A stretch of 64,000 nucleotides of DNA from Poa pratensis (taxonomy: Eukaryota; Streptophyta; Magnoliopsida; Poales; Poaceae), in assembly GCA_947311845.1 (NCBI GenBank), contig CAMZMU010000117.1, positions 72,883,444 through 72,947,443 on the forward strand. The letters run 5' to 3'. Each line of letters opens with the position of its first letter. Position 1 is the stretch's first letter. Of this stretch, positions 23,606 through 34,621 are shown piece by piece. The notes beneath the pieces are model-generated. The model had not been told where the DNA came from. It saw only the letters and a list, made by a program, of their open reading frames with translations, and did not search any database. Position numbers and translations under genes: made by a program.

Positions 23606-25594
23606 GGGCATCTCCAGCCGCCCCCCCCCCCCCCCAGCGCCCCCCCCCCCCAGGGCCCAAAAAAGCGCCGAAATGGCCTGGGAGCGCCGTTTTTCACCCA
23701 GTCGGCCCCCCCAGGAGCCCAAATAGCGCCGGATCGGCGGAAAATTGCGCCGGCGCTCCCAGGCCAAACCCAGCCCACCGGGTTCGGCCTGGGGGGCGAA
23801 ATGGCGCGAAAAAGAATGTGGGCCAGCGCTGTCAGCGAGATAGGCGAAATGGCGTGGAATCACGGGTGGAAAAAACGCTTCGTCGTCATCTCCTCGGCTC
23901 CCGCACTGGTCAAAAGCCTGCCGGAGTAATGGCCGTGGACTGCCGCGCCGTTCAGCGGCGGCCGACGTGTCCAGTCGGTTGCCACGCGCCGGAGTAATGA
24001 CGCGCCACCGTCTCGCCTCCCCTGCGCCTATTTATTCCCCCCATCTCGCCGTGGTAAGGCACACCATTCCCCCATCTCTCCATCTCTCTCCTTCCCCCCG
24101 AGCAACAGCAATGGCCGAGCGATACCCCGGAGACGAAGCTGCGGCGAACGGCTTCGGCCGGCGTTTCCTGCACCCGGAGGAGGCCCGCATGTTGTACGAG
24201 GCCGGGTACCCTACGCCGCCGGACATGCGGGTCCCCGGAGACTGGCGCCTGAGCGCCGGCGGCGTCCCCGTTCCGCCGCCTCCAGAAGGAGCGGATCGCG
24301 TCTACGCGATCCAGGACGTCCTCGCCGGGCTCTCCGAAGAGCAGGCGGCGGACCCGCGCTGGGATCCGGCGAACTCCGCCTTCTGGACGGCGTACTTCCA
24401 AGAGCGCCACCGCCGCGAGCTGGAGGACACCAACAACAACGGCCCCGTCGCCGGCCGGAAGAACGCCGGCGGGCGGAAGCTGTGGTGGAGCGGTCGAGGG
24501 CGTACCCTCGCGTACGTCCTCGAGCACATCCACGCCGGGAACCAGCCCCGGCTCACCATGCCGCCGCGCCAGGCGCCGACGCCTCGACGCCACTTCACCT
24601 CCTGGCTGCCCAGGAGGATGGGGGCGGCGTCTTCGTCGTCTTCCTCTGGCCCGCTCTCCAGCGGGTCCCCGCACACGCCGCGCGGCGTCGTCCTCAACTC
24701 CGGGCGTCGCATCCGGTCGCCGCCAAGAAGGCACAGCGGAGGGATTCGCATCAACGAGCGTCGCGCACCGTCGCCACCCCGAGGCCACCTTCGCCTCGTC
24801 AGGCCCAAGAAGGAGCCTGGCACCGGCGGCGCCACCTCCAAGAAGAAGAAGGCGCCGGTGGAGTGGGTGGCGCCACCGGAGTACGTCCGGGCGGCCATCA
24901 AGGCGGAGGCGCCGGACGACGACGAGGAATTCCCCGGCGAGCAGAACGCCGTCACCGCCTCAATGCAGGACGTCGCGCCGCCCATGGTCGCAGCCGAGGA
25001 GTGCTCGGACGAGTTCATCTTCGCCTGGTCGCGCAACCAGCACGCCCAGGAGGAGATTGCGCTCCAGCAGCGCCTTCTCGACGAGGCAGCGGCCAACCGC
25101 CGTCGCGCCGCCGCACGCCGGCCTCCTACTCCCCCTCGTCAGACGAGCGGCGAGGTGATCGTCCTCGACGACAGCGACGACGACGGCGCGTGGTTCGGCG
25201 GCGGCGCCAACAACAACGAGGCCGGTCCGAGCCACTTCGGCGGCGGCGCGCCACCGAGCGACGACGACGACGGCGACTACACGGCGTTCTACAGCCAGCT
25301 GGGCATGTAGGTCGCCGTGTTTTAGTTTATGTTTAAGTTTTTAGTTTATATTATGTAATGAACAATGCGAAATTCGCCTATATAGTATGAATTTCGCCTA
25401 AGTTTAACGAATTTCGCTTATGTTTGATGAATTTCGTCCAATTATTTTTTTTTTTTGAATTTTTCGGCCCAATTCTGGGTTTGGGCACGGCTGGGAAATC
25501 GCCGAACCCATGGCATCAAATAGCGCCGGCGTCCCCCAGGCCGTCCAAAAAGGCGCCGTTTTTCGGCCTGGGGGGCGAACGGCTGGAGATGCCC
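23606..25594 (+). mobile_element. PIF/Harbinger-type element without transposase, carrying an ORF
   Basis: The ends are inverted repeats: GGGCATCTCCAGCCG at 23606 and CGGCTGGAGATGCCC ending at 25594. The 3-base sequence TAA stands on both sides (23603-23605, 25595-25597), the target size of PIF/Harbinger elements. Behind the termini both ends continue with G/C-rich subterminal sequence with long C-runs on the left. The 1989 bp element holds a single intact ORF (24111-25310) and no DDE transposase. A decayed relative is at 57986-59330, and a decayed transposase with the same type of end is at 44178-45253. Confidence 0.8.
24111..25310 (+). CDS. Transposon-borne 399-residue protein with SUMO-interacting-type motif
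   Basis: Intact single-exon frame. The ATG at 24111 (AACAGCA ATGG) is preferred over in-frame upstream ones because the homologous copy starts its similarity after it and because a short pyrimidine-rich leader precedes it. N-terminal part: FLHPEEARMLYEAGYPTPP, then ADPRWDPANSAFWTAYFQ (about residues 75-100), which is conserved in the decayed copy. The middle (about 150-250) is rich in Ser, Arg and Pro with basic clusters that may direct it to the nucleus. Two psi-K-x-E sites are visible (AIKAEAP and PKKEP). Near the C-terminus VIVLDDSDDD fits a SUMO-interacting motif, and the protein ends DYTAFYSQLGM. No nuclease or Myb motif is seen. I do not recognise a named family; a DNA-binding or accessory role for the element is an inference. 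Confidence 0.65.
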   Translation: MAERYPGDEAAANGFGRRFLHPEEARMLYEAGYPTPPDMRVPGDWRLSAGGVPVPPPPEGADRVYAIQDVLAGLSEEQAADPRWDPANSAFWTAYFQERHRRELEDTNNNGPVAGRKNAGGRKLWWSGRGRTLAYVLEHIHAGNQPRLTMPPRQAPTPRRHFTSWLPRRMGAASSSSSSGPLSSGSPHTPRGVVLNSGRRIRSPPRRHSGGIRINERRAPSPPRGHLRLVRPKKEPGTGGATSKKKKAPVEWVAPPEYVRAAIKAEAPDDDEEFPGEQNAVTASMQDVAPPMVAAEECSDEFIFAWSRNQHAQEEIALQQRLLDEAAANRRRAAARRPPTPPRQTSGEVIVLDDSDDDGAWFGGGANNNEAGPSHFGGGAPPSDDDDGDYTAFYSQLGM

Positions 25595-25597
25595 TAA

Positions 25598-27757
25598 CTC
25601 TCTATGCTGTGGTGATCTCAGAACGACTCATCTCTAGGAAGCTGGTTTACTTTTATCCACACATCTTCCCATTAGTTTCGCCGTCTACCATCACGTTTAC
25701 CATTAGAAATGCAATCCTTGATAATGGATTTCCGGCTCTGCTTCATTGCAGCCGAGCATATCAAATAATTAAATTTATGTATACAAACATAGTAGAAATA
25801 CACGTCATTTTATGTCAACTAGTGTATAATATAAGCCATACCTTTTAAATACCAACTACAGGGTATGAACACGTTCTCAAACAACTGTTGAACCCATTGT
25901 AACTTTTAAGGCACATTTGATCGCAAAAAAATCAGTAAATAACAGCACTCAATTTAGTTATGCTCTAGAAGTTCCTATACATATGGTTACATGATTGTGT
26001 ACCAAACATTAGTTTGTATGCATTAGAGATATTTATAATAAATATATATGCACTATATAAGTTATACAATTGTTAAAGAATAGTTGAAGAAAGAACATTT
26101 TTATATTAAATACACTCTAGATATAGAACCAAAACGTGTATTTTCAAAATTATATTGCAACTGTATAATTAAGAATACTACAACTAAGATTTAACAACAT
26201 TGATATGTGGTTAGCTATGAAATATAAATTATATACTCACCATTGAAAATGTAAATGTTGGAAAGTATAAAAGTTTGATACAAACTGGAACTTATTTTAG
26301 TTCGTCCTGAATAAAAAAAAATACTTCTACCGGCCCTCATCCTGTTCTCAATAGAGGAAATGAAGTATGCGTTCTGGAGGTTTAAAAGATTCAAGTTAGA
26401 GGAGATAATTTTGTCGGATAGGAAAATGCTAAGGATGTGAGGACTAGATGATTAGATGAGTAAATTTGTGCTCTTATCCTCCCCCGAAAATAAACTTACT
26501 ATTTAGCATATTATCTTGTATTTTGAGACCAATATTCTCAGACTGATCTATGTACTTTGGTCATTGGCAAGCAAGCCGCTAGTATCTATCCTTAAATATA
26601 TTTTGTGTCGTGGCAATGCTACTTACATGTATGTTAAAATCTATTATGTGTTTCTAGATTGTTGTTTGTACTGTTTGAGGCTAGTTTTCGGGGCATAAGT
26701 TCTTTTGGGCTTCCCGGATGGCTTCGAGGACATGGGCAGCTCAAACCCGAAAGAAGTCTCGGGCTAGTGTGTGGCTTCTTTCCACCGCAAAGCTCCCACG
26801 CAGTGCAATCTCATAAACTGGTATCGACCAGTTTCTGAGCTTCTTTAGTTAGGAATCATATCGATATACTACACTGCCCCTCCGTTTCACATGTATTACA
26901 AGGAAATGCCACTCCACGGGGTGACGTATTGAGCTAGGAAAAGAAAAGATGAAAACTGAAGCACTCTTCTCATGTCGCGACTCTGACCAGCTCCCGTCCC
27001 CATTCCCGCGACTCCATGTAGCGAGCTAGAGTTCCCCGCTGCTCCACGTCCGCCGGCGCCGCCTCTCCGACAGCCTAACATGCTCTCCAGCCTCCGCCAC
27101 GGCCTCGCCACTTCCCAACGCCCGTCTCTCCTCCCGCTCCGACATCCCCAACCGCTGCCCTCTCCACCCGCGGCCGCCCGATCTGCTCGCTGACAGGAGC
27201 TCGTCAACTGCCTCCACATCTGTACCGCCTCCCGTATGTACATGTACATTGATCCGATTAGTTTATGTGACTGGTTCAGGTGCGTTGTACTCCTATATGT
27301 AAATAGATATGCAAACCATTTGTATCTATCAGCTATTATTACTGTATTAGGCAAATAATGACAATTTTGATATGACCGGTGTTGGATGATTATCAAATTA
27401 TCGAAGATGAATTTGCTCATTTCGGCAAATAAACTTTCATAACGGTATATTTTGAACTTGTGGACATGTTATGGTAATTTTGAAATCGCTATGACATTTC
27501 TTTTATTTTAGCATCCCGAATTATACTACAACACCATATTTTTATTATCACCTACCTTTTCATTTTTATTTTATTTTTTCTAGCTCATTTTTAGTAGAGA
27601 TTCCTTGCACCCGAGCTCCAATGCTCCCGCTACATTAAAAAATTCAAAGAAAATATTTAAAAGTTTCAAAAAGAAGTCTGAAAAAGTCCTCTCGATGATG
27701 TATCATATAAACGTGCAGAATTACAAAACGAAATACTATGTCACCAGACCTAAAGAC
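25598..27757. other. No gene recognised
   Basis: Mostly A/T-rich sequence with short chance frames. A G/C-richer block at about 26920-27240 has open frames on the minus strand with Arg/Glu/Gly-rich low-complexity translations and no conserved motif; it could be a first exon remnant but nothing supports that. Confidence 0.5.
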
Positions 27758-27759
27758 TA

Positions 27760-28159
27760 CTCCCTCGGTTCCCATGCTTAAGGCGTAAGAAAAAATTCAA
27801 GTTTTCACCGGAGAACAAAGCGCGCATCTGGATTTCAGCCATTCTTTCCAATGTTACCCTTGTACTCGAACGGCATGCGCGTGACAGTATTGGGCATTGT
27901 CACTTGCTGCACGGCAATCTGGCATGCATGGGCGCATAGACCTTTTTAATTGTACATATGAGAGACTCGATTGGATAGGGGCCGGCATGCGCGCAGCTGC
28001 ACTGGCCATGCACCGAGAACGACTGGATGTGCAGCAGTTTTACCGTGGTGAGTTAATGATCATGTACTCATGGGCAAAGATGGAAAGATTGCAACTATAC
28101 TTCTCCTCGTTGGTTTGCGTGACAGAAAATATACGCACTGTTCTAAGGAACGGAGGGAG
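27760..28159. mobile_element. Stowaway-like MITE, 400 bp
   Basis: Ends CTCCCTCGGTTCC (left) and GGAACGGAGGGAG (right) are inverted repeats of the Stowaway type, each next to TA (27758-27759 and 28160-28161), the target of Tc1/mariner elements. It is longer than usual for Stowaway. No transposase. Confidence 0.7.
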
Positions 28160-28801
28160 TATAATATAAAAAAGTTGCATTGCGATTTGCACGCTTGTAG
28201 TATACACTATTAAGGACATGTATGATTTTTTCATATTTTTTGGAACTTTTAAATTTTACGAAATAGATAGATCATTGGAGCTTTGATGTAAAAACCACTT
28301 TCCGCTCATTTTCTAGTAAAAACTATCATACATAAATTTTATCGTTTTATAGTGCACAAATTCAGGGACGTAATAAACATCTCACAAGTAAACACAACAA
28401 ATAGACGAAAACTTTAAAAGAAGTCTCTCAAACACAAAAAATTTCCCACCATAAATTATAGGCCAGCTTATGAGTAAGCATAATCTGAAAAGAAGTCCCC
28501 TAAAAGCCATTGCAGTATTAGGCCATAAGCATAAGCTCAATACAAAACATAAGAGATCATCTGCCGGCAAGCCCGGGCGGGTGCCCGGTCTGGAGGGACG
28601 GTAGATCCGCCCATGCTGATGCTTACAAAAATAGACCAGATTTTGTTAAACACTAGTGCTTATTTGAAGAGATGTCTAGTTTATTTAATGTCTTTACAGC
28701 ATCATTGCTTAGACAAAAACTGGTTTATTTATCTAAACATCGCCCTAAACATATTGCATTGTAGATGGCATAAAACCATCTGAAAAAAACAATATATGCT
28801 T
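28160..28801. other. No gene recognised
   Basis: A/T-rich, with a small G/C-rich spot near 28565-28605. Nothing supported. Confidence 0.5.
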
Positions 28802-29765
28802 CTCCCTCCGCTCCAATATATAAGCCGTTTTGGGTAGCTATTTTAGCTTGTCAAAACAGCTTTTTTTTTTTTTGAATTTTTCCACATATATTAAACCGAC
28901 AAAGAGTACACGATTATATCGATTACAAAAACAAAACTAAAAAAGACGAGCAAATCTATGAGATATTCAAGCTCTTTCTTCATCCATGACACAATCTTGT
29001 ACTTTTCTGAAGGCAGCCGTAGAACAACGCCGAAAACACCAAACCACATACCTGTGAATACCACCGAAGGTTCTCCCTTTTTAATTTTGAGCCGCAATGC
29101 CAAGGCTTTGTGCACGCACGCAGCCATTAAATTAATCAAGCAACATCGGCAAGAGCACTACCACTGATATTTCAGGGACAAATAACCGTACCACTTTGTC
29201 GACGTCGTTGGGAGACGAGAGAACGAATCACCATTGCCGAAGACGTAGTAGCCGGGATAGATATTGCGAGGACAAACCTCCTCGCGGCAAACATGAGAAA
29301 CAATCCAAGATTGATCTGGCGAAGCAAGATCTGAAGAACCATACCTAGACAAACTTAATCTTCCAAAGACACCATTGACGTCGAGAAGAAGATCTCGCCG
29401 TCGAACGAAGTGCGGAAGACCACTTATTGCAGACGATGCCATCTCCATTGACGAAGAAGACCAAGCTCTAACATTAAGGACCCTTGTGTAGCGCCCTGCG
29501 CAGGTCCGAGGTCCCCACCCCTGCTAGTGCCAGAACGACAACTAGAGGAGGCGAGGACCCGTCAAATCCAAGACGAAGGCGACGATGAAGAAGTAGATCG
29601 GCGTCGGCGGCGGCGGCTAGGGTTGAAACCTAGGCCGCCGCCTCTATTCTTTCTTTTCCTTACGCGAGAGCTACAGACCCCCCCCCCATTAGCTTGTCAA
29701 AACAGCTTATATTATGGAACAGATGTTTTAGCTTGCCAAAACGGCTTATATTATGGAACAGACTG
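28802..29765. mobile_element. Stowaway-like fragment split by retroposon copy B
   Basis: The left part begins CTCCCTCCGCTCC at 28803 and continues to 28862; it resumes at 29689 after the retroposon. The right part holds a tandem duplication (ATTATGGAACAGA twice) and lacks a clear right terminal repeat. The retroposon inserted into this older MITE. Confidence 0.55.
28843..29708 (-). mobile_element. Retroposon copy B (826 bp) with 20 bp target duplication
   Basis: The insert 28863-29688 is flanked by TTAGCTTGTCAAAACAGCTT at 28843-28862 and 29689-29708. The T-run at the left is the poly(A) tail of a minus-strand copy. It matches copy A end to end. Both copies keep an 82-codon frame of equal length (here 29139-28891, starting MINLMAACV, about ten residue differences from copy A) and a frame starting MEMASSAIS (29448-29158). 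The hydrophobic C-terminus of the 82-residue frame looks like a membrane tail. No reverse transcriptase. Confidence 0.85.
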
Positions 29766-30082
29766 ATAACATCTAAACACACCACAAAGATAAATGCATG
29801 ATGACGATGCTACGGGGCAGCAGAAGGGCCACTTTATTATCACCAAAGCTCTCACGATCCATTTCTACTGTCACTTTCTCGATAATTAACTAAGTACACA
29901 ACTGATGGTTTGTTACAGTATTTTCTCAATGGGATACAGTATCAGGCAAAACCGGAGCCAACACATCCAACAACCAACTCTCATCTTCTCTTAGAACTTC
30001 CCTCGCAAAATCTGGCGTTGGAAGCTGTCAAAACATGTTAGCGCCAGCTCCTCCTCTCCCTGTCTACGGCTAGAAAGACTGA

Positions 30083-33000
30083 TCAGAGTTCATCCTTCAG
30101 AGGCTCGGTGGCGGCCTCGCCCGCCACCTCCTCGGTTGCCGCCGCCTGCCCCGCCGTTTCCTTGTTCTTCCTGATGTAGTCAACAATCTCGTCAGCTGTC
30201 CTGCCGCCTTCGTAGGAGACCATCTTCCCGCTGGGAGTGACGAAGTATAGGGTCGGGTAACCCTGGACTTCAAACTCTGCTGGCACGTCGTTCGCGGTAG
30301 CGTCCTGTGAACAAGGTTTACAACAGTTTGAGCTTGGGTGGGGGGCGTAAGAAAAGGGCAACAGATTTACTCATATAGAGATGGAAACAAAGATTACCAT
30401 CTTGGCGATGACAACGTCCTCTTCGCTTTGAAGAGTGGCAGCTGCCTCATCCAGGATAGGTGCTAGCTTCTTGCAGTGTCCACACCATGGAGCATAAAAC
30501 TCAATAAGAACTGCAATACAAAGTGGCAAGTCAATTGAGATCTCTTCTAGGTGAATTCGTGATGGACGTAATGGTGGCAAGTAAAAAACATTCCACATAC
30601 TTTTTTCAATTAAAAAAACTGCAGTCAATAATAGTAGCATTGGAAGTCTAGTTCACGGAGGAGAAAGATTTAAAGAGAATGAATACCATGTTTGCCGGAC
30701 TTGAAGATCACATCGTTGACATTGTCAGCCACAACAACCTTAACAGGCTCATTGTTAGCCTCGGGAATAGGCTCAGACTTCCTGAACGGCGACAATTTAC
30801 CATCCTGCAAACAAGAACAGTTAACAAATGGCTAGACAGTTAATCTAGAAGAGTACATACCCGGGAAAAAACAGGTACTTACAAAGTATTCCTTCAACCA
30901 AGAAACAATTTGGTCAGCCTCAATCTGATCCTTCAAAAATTTCTTGGAGTCACCGTCCTGAATGAGAATAAGTGGTGCCTGATCCTCCTTCAACCCAAAG
31001 TACTGCATTTAAACAACAAAAAATGTTAGCATCAGGGAGGAAAATATTAGTTTGGATAATAACTTGGAAGAGGGGAAACAACAAACCAACCTGGAAGGCC
31101 CCTTGGCTCGCTTCGATATCACCAATTAGGAACTTGACCTCCTTGTTCTTGAACTCTTCTGCAGCACCATAGTAGGCAGATTTGAAAGACTCAAATGGTC
31201 CAGTGGAGAAGTTCAAAAAGAGCATGACCTGCACATCAATTGATGTCAGACAACATAAGTCTCCACATATAAAAATTAAAAGTAACCCTAACCACACGTA
31301 AACATGTAGAATTTTCAAGAGCTTTTCGAGTCACAATATTTCAATATGATCACAATATTTAGTACGGACATGAGTTAAAATTCAATTTCTAACACAAAAG
31401 AATGTCGGATATTGCAGTCTAATGCTCGAAGCACCTTCACCACTGGAAACATATATCCAACTATTTTGATATCAAAAGCAATGCAAAACAAAACATGACA
31501 TGACATGTGGCATACTGAGCTAATCAGTATACTAACTTGCAACTAGCATATCAACAATGTAAAACACCATGGGTGATAAAACAAAGATTGGGTTTAGTTT
31601 AAAGGGTAACGTAACTAGTTTAGCTAATAGCTCAAGCGTTGGAACATATGCTTCAACTACCCTGATAGAATACATCGCAAGATGACTCCGTCTATGCACA
31701 GGTAGACTGAACATTAAAGTAGGGGTTAATAATGGATTAAAGGTAGTTAGTTGCTCAGTTTAAAGGCTCGGGCTAACTAAGCTAGATAAATACTAATCCA
31801 CCATATATATCAACACTTGGTGCAGTTGTGAAATTTAACCATCTAGACATAATAAGGGCAAGGATTTCTGACAAATTTGACCAACATTAGCTGATGTAAG
31901 TTCTTTGCAGACATAAAGAGTTGGGCTGAAAATTAAAATATAGTGTCAATTAAGCATGCAACTGAACATCCATAAATATCAAATTTAACCATCATTGCCA
32001 AATTAGTTACAAAGAGTGAGGTATAGGCTTAAACAGCCTAGAAATACAGTAGAGATCAACTATCCAAAAGTTAATACAAAGAATAATATATATAATCAAA
32101 ATTTCAAGAATGCAAGTTGCGTCAGTCATTACCTTGGCAGAATTGCTCTGGAAGTATTTCAAGAGGTAAGGATGGTTGTCAGGATTCTTGTCAAAAGTAA
32201 CAATCTTCGGGGTGCTGCTAGCTTCAATGAAGCTCTCCAAAGCAGACACATCAAAATCCTGCAAAATGTAGCATCAGTATTGCAATACCAAGTAACTCAT
32301 ATGAAGTTAATAAGTGTGGCCAACAAGAAGAACAACAATAAATAATATTTTGTTTCCATAGTGGAGTATAACCTTGCTGTCAACAACAAGCTCGTCAAAT
32401 GGCTTGAACAGCCTAACCAATGGCCTCTCCACTGCTGCATCACCGCGTGGGAGGTGGTTAGCATGCAAAGTGTGGCCAAACTCATACTCAGACCGCAGCT
32501 TGTCAGCAACCTCCATGAAGTTTGTAAACTCAGTGCCGCTGAATTCAGCGAAGACACCAACCTATACAAATTGCAATCGTTACCTCTAGCAAACAGGCAT
32601 TCAGTATCAACCAGACAATAAGCCAAAAAAAAACTAGTTGAATTCACAGCTTACAATGTGGATCTTCCCGTCTTCAATGTTGGCTGCGTCTTCAGGAGCC
32701 TTGATCTCCTTTGAAGCAGGACCAACCTGCTTCTTCAAGTAGTCAACAATTCCCTCAGCCTCCCTGGGGCCCTTGTATTCCTGAATGTTCTTCCCCTGGT
32801 TCCTGAAGATCTTAAGAGTAGGGAAGCCCTGGATCTCGTACTTGGACGCAAGTGGCTTGTTCTTCTCGTCGTTGGCATCAACTTTAGCCAGAACAATCGG
32901 TGGGTCGTGCTTGCTCAGCAGTTGGGCCGCCTTCTCATACTGAAACAGCACACACGTGGAAATTTAAGTAACTGAGTCAAAACAATCAACATATAACACT

Positions 33001-33628
33001 ACTGCTGTGGGAGTGGTCCAAGGATGTAGATGAATTACCTCGGGAGCAAGGCTTTTGCAGTGTCCACACCTGAAAACGAGAACGATTTTTGTACAGAATC
33101 AGCAACGAATTGAACGAAATTCGGACAACTAGTATTAATCTGTCGAAACAGTATCGAATGGGCTACACATAGAATAAAATTGGACACTACCAGTAGCCAA
33201 TCAACATCACCGACTGTCCCCGAAATCTCAAAAGGGTCCCCGATCCAACAGCTTCAAAACCCTCGAGAACCCCGAATCGAAACCAGACTACAACAGAATG
33301 AGCGGAGACAAACTAGCACGCTAGATCCCCAAACACAACAGTCACCACAGTCCTATGCAATTCAGGCATCTGAGACCACTCACGATCTGAACTCTTCAGA
33401 TCCCACACAAACAACCGGCGGAAAACGCGAGGGGGCTCACCATGGGGCGTAGAACTCGACGAGGATGAAGGGGTGCTTGGCGATGGCGTCATCGAAGTTG
33501 TCCGCGCCCAGGGTGAGCACGGCCTCCTCCACGGGCGCGGCCTCCTCCTCCGCCCTTACGGCAGCCGGCTCGGACAGCACGACGGCGAGCGCGAGCAGCA
33601 GCGAGATCCAGACCTTGCTGATCGCCAT
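30083..33628 (-). CDS. PDIL1-1: Protein disulfide isomerase, complete ten-exon gene
   Basis: ER-lumen thiol oxidoreductase that forms and reshuffles disulfides in secretory and storage proteins. Coding exons (minus): 33628-33441, 33069-33039, 32939-32655, 32561-32373, 32258-32133, 31228-31091, 31002-30883, 30804-30687, 30510-30398, 30304-30083. All junctions are GT-AG and phases add up to 509 residues, close to the family's usual 510-515. Signal peptide about residues 1-26 ([19 protein letters not shown]). Thioredoxin domains a, b, b', a' follow; active sites [13 protein letters not shown] (Cys64, Cys67) and [12 protein letters not shown] (Cys408, Cys411); ER retention signal KDEL at the end. 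The start is the only Met before the signal peptide. It is very close to wheat PDI but differs at several places (for example SKYEIQGF and [12 protein letters not shown]), so it may be a paralogue or come from another Triticeae species. The symbol is by similarity. No frameshift or stop seen. Confidence 0.95.
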
Positions 33629-33789
33629 GGCGTAATCGAGTCGCGAGATTTTCTGAGCCACGCCGCTGCACTCCACGGGTTTTAATAGGAGCGGGGAGCA
33701 CGAGAGGGGGTTTACGGCAGCAGCTGGACCCGGTCCACAGGGACGTGGTCACAACATGTGGGTCCCACCATGGACGTAGGGAGCTGAAG

Positions 33790-33797
33790 CCACGTCA
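33790..33797 (-). promoter_or_regulatory. UPR element (TGACGTGG) in the PDI promoter
   Basis: On the gene strand TGACGTGG lies 162-169 bases upstream of the PDI start codon. It matches the unfolded protein response element core TGACGTGR bound by bZIP factors such as bZIP28 and bZIP60. A TATA-like ATTAAAA lies near 33680. Induction by ER stress is known for PDI genes; the site's use here is an inference. Confidence 0.5.
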
Positions 33798-34106
33798 CGC
33801 TCGCACGCCCGCCGCGGACATGCGCAGCCGTGGCGTCGGACCAATGAGAGCGCGCCGCGTCAGCTCTGTGACACGTCCATGGGTTCCTGATTAGCTGAGC
33901 CAGGACCCGCTTGGTGTACGTTTCCAAATAAGGAATGGGATAACGACGTCGGCATATACTATTAATTTACTGCTCTAGATAGGCTAAACAGATTTTGTTG
34001 GAAAAAAAGATAGGCTAAACAGATTTTGTTGGAAATATCGATTTCGTCGTAATTTCGGGAGATACGTATTAATTTGTTCATATGTTGCTCAAATATGGAG
34101 ATATTA

Positions 34107-34153
34107 ACTTGCCCCCAAACCATGCAAAAAAAAAAAAAAAACTTGCCCCCAAA
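34107..34153 (+). repeat. Minimal poly(A) insertion with 13 bp target duplication
   Basis: ACTTGCCCCCAAA stands at 34107-34119 and again at 34141-34153. Between them are 21 bases: CCATGC followed by a run of A. This is what an extremely 5'-truncated reverse-transcription insertion would leave. Confidence 0.6.
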
Positions 34154-34300
34154 TCTTGAACGATAGATAAAGAGTGGGGGCGATTAATTGGAGGTGCTCA
34201 TTATTTCCACGATTCACTTTTGGAAAGCAATAAATGTACACCAATTCAATTCATTTACTCCACAAATATAAGGTGCATAATTATAAATGTAATAAGAGTT

Positions 34301-34621
34301 TAAATTAAATCTTTTTTTTTGCGAAACACAGTACAACGCAGACGCTCACAAACACGCACGTACACTCACCCCTATGAACGCACACACGCACACCTTATCC
34401 CTATGAGCACCTCCGAGAGACTAAGCCGGCGGATGGTCTTGAGATTGACGAAGTCACCACGGGCGCCTCGCTGTCGACGGGAACGTCGCCTCCCACTGAA
34501 GAATATTTCGCCTAAATGAGAAACACCAGCGTCAAACCTGGGGTTTGAACTCTGGTGGGCTGGGGTACAACCACCCTCCTAACCATCTTGCCACAGGCAA
34601 GTTCTCCTAAATTAAATCTTT
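34301..34621 (-). mobile_element. SINE copy 1 (293 bp) with 14 bp target duplication
   Basis: The insert 34315-34607 is flanked by TAAATTAAATCTTT on both sides (34301-34314, 34608-34621). The T-run at its left edge is the 3' tail of a minus-strand copy. On the minus strand the 5' end has tRNA-like pol III promoter boxes: an A-box-like TGGCAAGATGGTTAGG and a B-box-like GAGTTCAAACC. It matches copy 2 at 35842-36127. Family name not assigned (grass SINE). Confidence 0.8.

Noticed and set aside
23967..24110. Longer start (447 codons) for the Harbinger-borne protein
   Set aside because: The extra residues read through a pyrimidine-rich leader without similarity to the second copy; the Met at 24111 has a better context.
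23952..25235. Long frames antisense to and in other frames of the 399-residue ORF
   Set aside because: Shadow frames of a G/C-rich coding sequence.
32297..32647. 116-codon frame within the PDI gene
   Set aside because: Out-of-frame reading of PDI exon 4 and flanking introns.
33830..33850. Standard ERSE (CCAAT-N9-CCACG) in the PDI promoter
   Set aside because: The boxes are there but the spacing (7) and orientation do not match the consensus.
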